DNA of 64,000 bases, from the NCBI GenBank assembly GCA_016081115.2, contig CM071936.1:77291262-77355261 (forward strand), read 5' to 3'. The DNA is from Rehmannia glutinosa (lineage: Eukaryota; Streptophyta; Magnoliopsida; Lamiales; Orobanchaceae). The translations under genes were made by a program, and so were the position numbers. The notes below the pieces were generated by a model. It did not search any database, was not told where the DNA came from, and saw only the letters and a program-made list of their open reading frames with translations. How positions within the stretch are numbered: position 1 is the first letter of the stretch; every line of letters starts with the position of its first letter. Shown in pieces: positions 59,163 to 64,000 of this stretch.

Positions 59163-59495
59163 CTGTTTCCAGCGATTTGCGTTCTTTGTTTTTTTTTCCT
59201 GTTATTTTTGTGCCCTATTTGAGAGTTCTCTATTTTTTTATTATTCTCTTTGTGCCCTGTCCGCTGCTTCAATGGGCTTTGGGCCCCCTTTTATTTTGTT
59301 ATATTAATGGGCTCATCTGAATCTTCCCTGAAATTTGGGCAAAAAAAGAAAGATGAATTTGCTGCAGCTCAGATTCGAGGGCATGACTTCAGAGAGGAGG
59401 AGGGCTACGCTCACTGCTGGGCAAAAAAAGCTGGGGGCGGGGGCCCTATGCGGCGGCACCGCCACGACCGCCCAAGGGACGACTCTGTCTCCCCT

Positions 59496-59515
59496 CACAT
59501 CCCACTTCTCTCATG

Positions 59516-59565
<50 letters not shown>

Positions 59566-59690
59566 CCCATGGCCCCCCTCTCTCTCCTCACATTTCACTC
59601 CTCCTATGGTCCCCCCTCTATCTCCTCATCACTGGTGGTTCCTCCCTCTCCTCACGTCTCTCATCCATCTTTCTCTCTACGTGCATGAAA
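59496..59690. repeat. CT-rich minisatellite with (CT)n run
   Basis: (CT)n at 59519-59563 within units like CTCACATCCCACTTCTCTCA and TGGTCC. The Ser/Leu-repeat frames here are microsatellite translation. Its inverse is seen at 58185-58320 and 61672-61815. Confidence 0.8.
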
Positions 59691-59694
59691 CAAA

Positions 59695-60135
59695 AGAAAA
59701 GCATGAAGAAAATAAAGTATCATTATTTATGAATAAAATATCACTTTTTATGAAAAAATATCACACCAGACTCAAAAAATAATATTACTTTTTATTAAAA
59801 TAAAGTATCACTTCTTATGAAAAAAAAGTATCAATTCTTACGGAAAAAGTATCACTTTTTATTAAAACAAAGTATCAAATTTTATTAGAAAAATATAAAT
59901 TCTTATTAAAAAAAAATATCACTTTTAATTAAAAGAAATATCAATTATTATAGAAAGAGTATCACATCTTATGAAACAAAAATTATTTTTAGTAAAAAAA
60001 AAGTATCGATTTTATTAAAAAAGTATCATTTCGTATTGAAAAAATATCAGTTCTTATTAAAAAAATATTACTTCTTTATTAAAAAAAGTGCCACTTTTTT
60101 AAAAAAAAATATCAATTTTACTACGAAAATTATAT
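59695..60135. repeat. AAAGTATCACTTnTTATTAAA degenerate tandem repeat
   Basis: About 18 units of 20-25 bp (AAAGTATCACTTCTTATGAA, AAAGTATCAATTCTTACGG and similar). Non-coding. Confidence 0.75.
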
Positions 60136-60266
60136 GTTTTTAAAGTATCATTTGTTGGGTAATTTCTTTTTTTTTTTTCAAAGAATTTGTATTTTATGAG
60201 ATTTTTGTATGTAAAATCTACGTGTATATAGAGAGAAGAGGGACGTAAGGAGAAAGAGAGATGGGA

Positions 60267-61668
60267 TAGGGGCGCCAATTTGTGACACGACACGTCAAGT
60301 TCCAATTTATTGAGTTTAGCTATAAGAAACTTTATGGCCTCGAGTCTAATGAATTGGCAAGAGTTAAAGATACTTTTTTTAGTCTTTTCAATGAGTATAT
60401 GGCACAATCCAAGACATCTGGTTCATCCTCTTCATGTTCTCGAGACAGTAATGAAGTTCATTCTATTAGAGTTGTAGAAGAAGAGAGCCAACATTCAACA
60501 GACATTCTCAAGGTATGATACATATCATTTTTTTATCTTAGTAGTTATTACATTGTGATTTTACATATTTATTGTTCGACTAATTCTAACTTATATGTTT
60601 GGTAATATGATAGGAATTTGACCAATTTGATATCATGGAATCTAGTAATACACAAAAATGCCAACTAGAAATGTATCTAGATGAGCCCAAAACAAAAAGA
60701 ACATCAAATGTTCAAGTTCTTGACTTTTGGCACGGATATCGTTATCCAAATTGGCTAGACTAGCTCGGGATGTTTTATGTGTTCCTATATCAACTGTTGC
60801 CTCTGAATCTGCTTTCAGTCTTATTGGTAGGATTTTAGATCAGTATCGAAGTACGTTATCACCACAAATTGTTGAAGCATTGATTTGTAGTAGGGATTGG
60901 TTGTTTGGAGAAAATGGTAATATTGCTTAACTACTTTTATTTTTACAGATGTTATCGATAAACTTGTGTAAGTTAATTTATAAACTTTAATCTCTTGTGG
61001 ATTTTCAGCATCAATAGATGAAGTGATTCAAGATATCATGGGTCTGAGTATTAACAAGAGTTGTGAAACTGAAGTAGAATGCGGAGAAGATTCAAACTCA
61101 CATTTTGTGAGTATATATGCACATACTTGATTTATTTTTATTAAAATATCTTATTTGTAAGTCTTAATGTTTTGCTTTTACTGTTTTGCAGGTCACTTGA
61201 GAAGAAATGAAGTAAAAGAATGAAGTATGATGATGGTGTTTTAGAGCAGCAAATATTTAAAATCATGATAAATCATAAACTTTCATTCCTTATGAATTTT
61301 CCAGTTTGGTTTGTAATTTTATGGTTTTGACTTGAATGAGACGTTATTTTCATATTGTATGACACATTATGTGATTATGGGATGTTGAAAACATTGTTGC
61401 ATGTATTTTATTTGTAATTTTAGGTTTTTTTTTTTTTTTTTTGGAATATTTTCGTGTCAAGCAGATTTTTCATATTGTTTGCAAACCTTTTAAGTTATAT
61501 AGGTTTTTCATGTCGTGTCGGGTTACTCGTGTCATAAATGGGTTATGTTCATGTCGTGTATCTTGACACGAATAATTGAACGGGTTGTGTTTGTGTCCGT
61601 GTCAGACCTGTAATACATGTCTCAGAACACGACCAGCGAACACGAAACACGACACGATTGACACCCCT
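60267..61668 (+). mobile_element. Ac-type hAT deletion derivative, 1.4 kb
   Basis: The left end TAGGGGCGCCAATTTGTGAC and inverse right end AGGGGTGTCAATCGTGTCG are inverted repeats. The octamer AGATGGGA precedes it (60259-60266); AAATGGGA follows (61669-61676). In block X the corresponding right flank reads AGATGGGA exactly, confirming the 8-bp target duplication. The element keeps only the C-terminal third of its transposase. Confidence 0.75.
60290..61210 (+). pseudogene. Ac/RICESLEEPER-type hAT transposase, C-terminal part
   Basis: Starts abruptly with FQFIEFSYKKLYGLESNELA (end of the RNase-H-like region), donor at 60513, acceptor at 60613, then EFDQFDIMESSNTQKCQLEM and LDEPKTKRTSNVQVLDFW. 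A frameshift near 60735 leads to the dimerisation domain: SKLARLARDVLCVPISTVAS, ESAFSLIGRILDQYRSTLSP, QIVEALICSRDWLFGEN. Splicing at 60916/61009 and 61106/61202 would add SIDEVIQDIMGLSINKSCET and a stop at 61208-61210; without splicing it stops at 60930. The N-terminal BED zinc finger and DDE residues are missing, so it cannot act alone. Confidence 0.75.
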
Positions 61669-62098
61669 AAATGGGACCACGTTAAGAGAGAGGAAGGGAG
61701 ACCAATGAGAGGAGAGATAGAGAGAAGGGGACCATGAGAAGACGTAAGAGAGAGAGGGGGGGACCAATGAGAGGCGAGGGAAAAAATGGGGTAGAGAGGA
61801 TATGGGACCACATGAGGTCTCACGGATTAAGAACCGTGAGATGATCTCACACAAGTTTTTGTGTTTCTCTTTTTGTTTTAAAAATCATTACAACCATGTT
61901 TTGTATAATGAGACACATGTCAACATCGCATTGGAGTTGGCACTACCCACTTAGGTAGCATCAAATTAACCCAATTCAACTTTGATTTTTCTGGCTTTTA
62001 GATTCTATTTGCAAACATTATTAATTTCTGATTTTCAACTATCATTGTTCCTACTACAACAAAAGTGTTTGCAAACACTCCCTTAGTCAAACACCCTC
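61669..62098 (-). repeat. Flank shared with block X; GA-rich minisatellite and MITE core
   Basis: GA-rich units (GAGAGGAGAGATAGAGAG, GGACCATGAGAAGAC) to 61815, then GGTCTCACGGATTAAG and CGTGAGATGATCTCACAC (61817-61857), then a dispersed repeat ending TCAAACACCCTC. Confidence 0.6.
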
Positions 62099-63843
62099 TT
62101 AGTGAATTAGACTTGCCCTTGCCGAGTAATATCAGTGCACAACTGGCCCACTCCATTCAACCCGAAACACAGATCAGCCCGACATTTTATGTGTATTTTC
62201 ATAGATTGGGACAAACCGAGCTCTAAAATAGTGGGCAGGTCACTATTTGACCCGGCTGGCCCGGTTTTTGTCTTTGGCCAACGGGTCTGCACTGGCCAGG
62301 CCTCTTTGACAGGAGTAGTGACCAATTTTATTTATTTCGGCCTTTTCAATCGCACCAGCTTTCTCCTACTAGTCATTTCCTCGACAGTGCCGCAACGCAG
62401 GCTGCAATCTTGCCGCCACTCTAACTGTGCTTCAAAGTTCAAACCCGCTAGACCCGCCTCCTTAACAAGATTTTTCATGTTAACATATTACTGCAGCTTA
62501 AGCGAAACCAAAACATCACAGATTCGTGTAACTCTGCAGCTTGGTTGTCAATGGCGTAAATCGAGGAGGTTTGAGACAGGGACTCTCCAACTTTTCACAA
62601 ATTTGTTTTTGTAAAGAAACACGCTTTTTTTTTGTGTTGAGAAAATCAAGTTCATCGAAAAACAATCAAACAGATGAGATATAAAGTCTCCATCCTTGGA
62701 ATATGACAACATTGATGATATACAGGCTGGTGGATTGTTGTATTGGTCGTATTGGCTTGTATGCATAGTAAATGATACGTGCTAAATTTTAACAGAAAAA
62801 GAATGTATTATAATTATATATAATGGCGCTGAGTCCAGACGGGTCAAGTCGGATACTTTTTACCCCGTGACCCGGTCAAGTTCACAAAAATAGATTCGTA
62901 CCCGCTTGGCCATGTTTGGAACCTGTCCCATTGTCATCCCTATTTAGAAGTTCCCTATATAGAAGGGGCGCCTACTATCTGGTGCGAGCTTTGAGAGCTA
63001 GATTTCGGTTTTCGTAATTTTATTTTATTTTTTATTAAAAAGCCACGGTGATGCTTGAATGGTTCTATATTTTCTGATAATGCTGTATGCTTTTTTCATC
63101 CGTCCTCTTCGGTATTCAGATAACCCAAGCAGATTTAACAATTTTACCAGATTTAGAATTTCATTTGAACTTGATCTTATATTTAAATAAGTCGAGTTCA
63201 ATCACGTTTTAATAAGATGAATTTTCACCCTCAAAAAAAAAAAAAAAAAAAATAAGATGAATTTTTATAGTTTGAGCAGTTGCGAATTAACACATCTTAT
63301 CATTTTCTTAACTTACCGAGAACTTGAACCGAGTCTAAAATCGTAAAGAACGAAACACATTCAAATATCATTTACTATATTGAACAAAACGAATATAAAT
63401 TACTTTTCTAATTGAGCGTAGTGTAGAAACAATTCTACATAGCCATAGGGTCTATTAGACAGTTTTAAAAAGCAATTGCTAAGCCCAGATTATCTCAGAA
63501 AAATTCAACATGGAAAAAAATAACTTTTTGCTTGGATTTATAACTAAAGCAGAGAAAAAAAGGATAAAATCTACTTCATGCGATTAGACATGTGCTTACT
63601 TTACTGTATTTAACATTTTTGAAGTCTTGATCATAGAAAACCAAGAAACTTTAATAGAATATAACTTTTATTTTTAGTTTCTCTAGGCTCGCTTAAATCT
63701 GGGATTTGTAACATGGACAACGTAATTAATCAACCCTCTTATCAGATATTCTGAATTATTTACAAATACTATCTATCTACTTTAGAAACATAGGAAGCTA
63801 ACCTCAAATAGTTACAGCCTCTGAATCTTTACACCTTCTAATT
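62099..63843. other. Intergenic sequence with a hAT-like end, no gene
   Basis: 62110-62600 is GC-richer, with repeated CCCGG/CGGGTC-like phrases, but no exon is supported. 62820-62943 (GACGGGTCAAGTCGGATAC to CCCATTGTCATCCCTA) ends in an Ac-type hAT terminus. An A-run is at 63234-63252. 63400-63843 could be the 3' untranslated region of the exon that follows on minus. Confidence 0.35.
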
Positions 63844-63905
63844 CTAATTCTCATCTTTCCATGTCCTAAGCTCCCATTTATCTCGCAACATTGTCTCCGC
63901 AAACT
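63844..63905 (-). CDS. Possible last exon of a host gene (minus), partial
   Basis: On the minus strand, ATATGCAG (acceptor, ending 63906) is followed by FAETMLRDKWELRTWKDEN and a stop at 63844-63846. The motif has the look of a conserved C-terminus but I cannot name the protein. Upstream exons would lie beyond the window. The only candidate for a non-transposon gene here. Confidence 0.35.
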
Positions 63906-64000
63906 CTGCATATACACAAATGTAACACCAGTTATTAGATTCCCATTTATCAATAAAATAAAATCAGAAAAATAGTCACAGTTCCATATGTGTTCGATAT

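Larger units (their letters stand above)
54148..59487 (-). mobile_element. Tip100-type hAT element, 5.3 kb, rearranged
   Basis: The left end CAGGGTCGTTTCTATG and inverse right end CAGAGTCGTCCC are short inverted repeats. The 8-bp target duplication TCTCTCCT (54140-54147) / TCTCCCCT (59488-59495) matches at 7 of 8. The target was a CT-rich minisatellite: CACATCCCACTTCTCTCATG occurs both before the left end (54116) and after the right end (59496). The transposase gene is on minus and broken. Between its start codon and the right end is an inserted block flanked by a 572-bp duplication. Confidence 0.8.

Noticed and set aside
59513..59782. Ser-Leu repeat protein
   Set aside because: Frame over a long (CT)n microsatellite.

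Overview
This window is nuclear DNA of a flowering plant. Genes have introns, every recognisable coding region belongs to a plant transposon family (FAR1-type MULE, CACTA, Tip100- and Ac-type hAT, Copia and Gypsy LTR elements), one block is plastid-derived, and base composition is AT-rich. A dicot is likely; I cannot name the species. I find no intact host gene. The only host-like coding pieces are a possible last exon near the right edge (63844-63905, minus) and a gene-like block carried inside a CACTA element.

Layout. 1-3866: two Gypsy-type LTRs (minus) around a nearly empty interior, inserted in a degenerate open reading frame. 3867-4262 and 14614-17427: two pieces of that frame, an env-like region of a Copia (SIRE-type) retrotransposon, split by a 10.3-kb CACTA transposon (4302-14607). 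The Copia polypurine tract and 3' LTR follow (17729-19418). 19420-23170: retrotransposon remnants, hAT and other MITEs. 23500-24460: plastid-derived DNA (atpB and trnY fragments).

24598-46654: three neighbouring Mutator-like elements (E1, E2, E3) separated by TA and CT microsatellites and sharing related ends. E3 carries a convergent pair: a FAR1-type MULE transposase (plus) and a Ulp1-type cysteine protease (minus), both with frameshifts. E2 is interrupted by a complete LTR element, 26751-34656, with a 5-bp target duplication. That element has no pol; it carries a gag remnant and a second open reading frame with its own putative promoter.

46655-54147: Gypsy-LTR-like debris, a short CACTA element (48080-49520) holding a SINE, a cluster of perfect palindromes (52870-53110) and a 42-bp tandem repeat. 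54148-59487: a Tip100-type hAT element with a broken transposase; its 5' part was rearranged by insertion of a 1.18-kb block also present at 60909-62098. 60267-61668: a deletion derivative of an Ac-type hAT. The rest is repeats.

The window thus records nested insertion. Coding capacity is almost entirely transposase, protease and gag/env-like, and nearly all of it is broken. The most informative features are the microsatellite-linked MULE chain with gene-sense-oriented intron repeats, the pol-less LTR element with a second reading frame, the palindrome array and the template-switch-like duplication in the Tip100 element.
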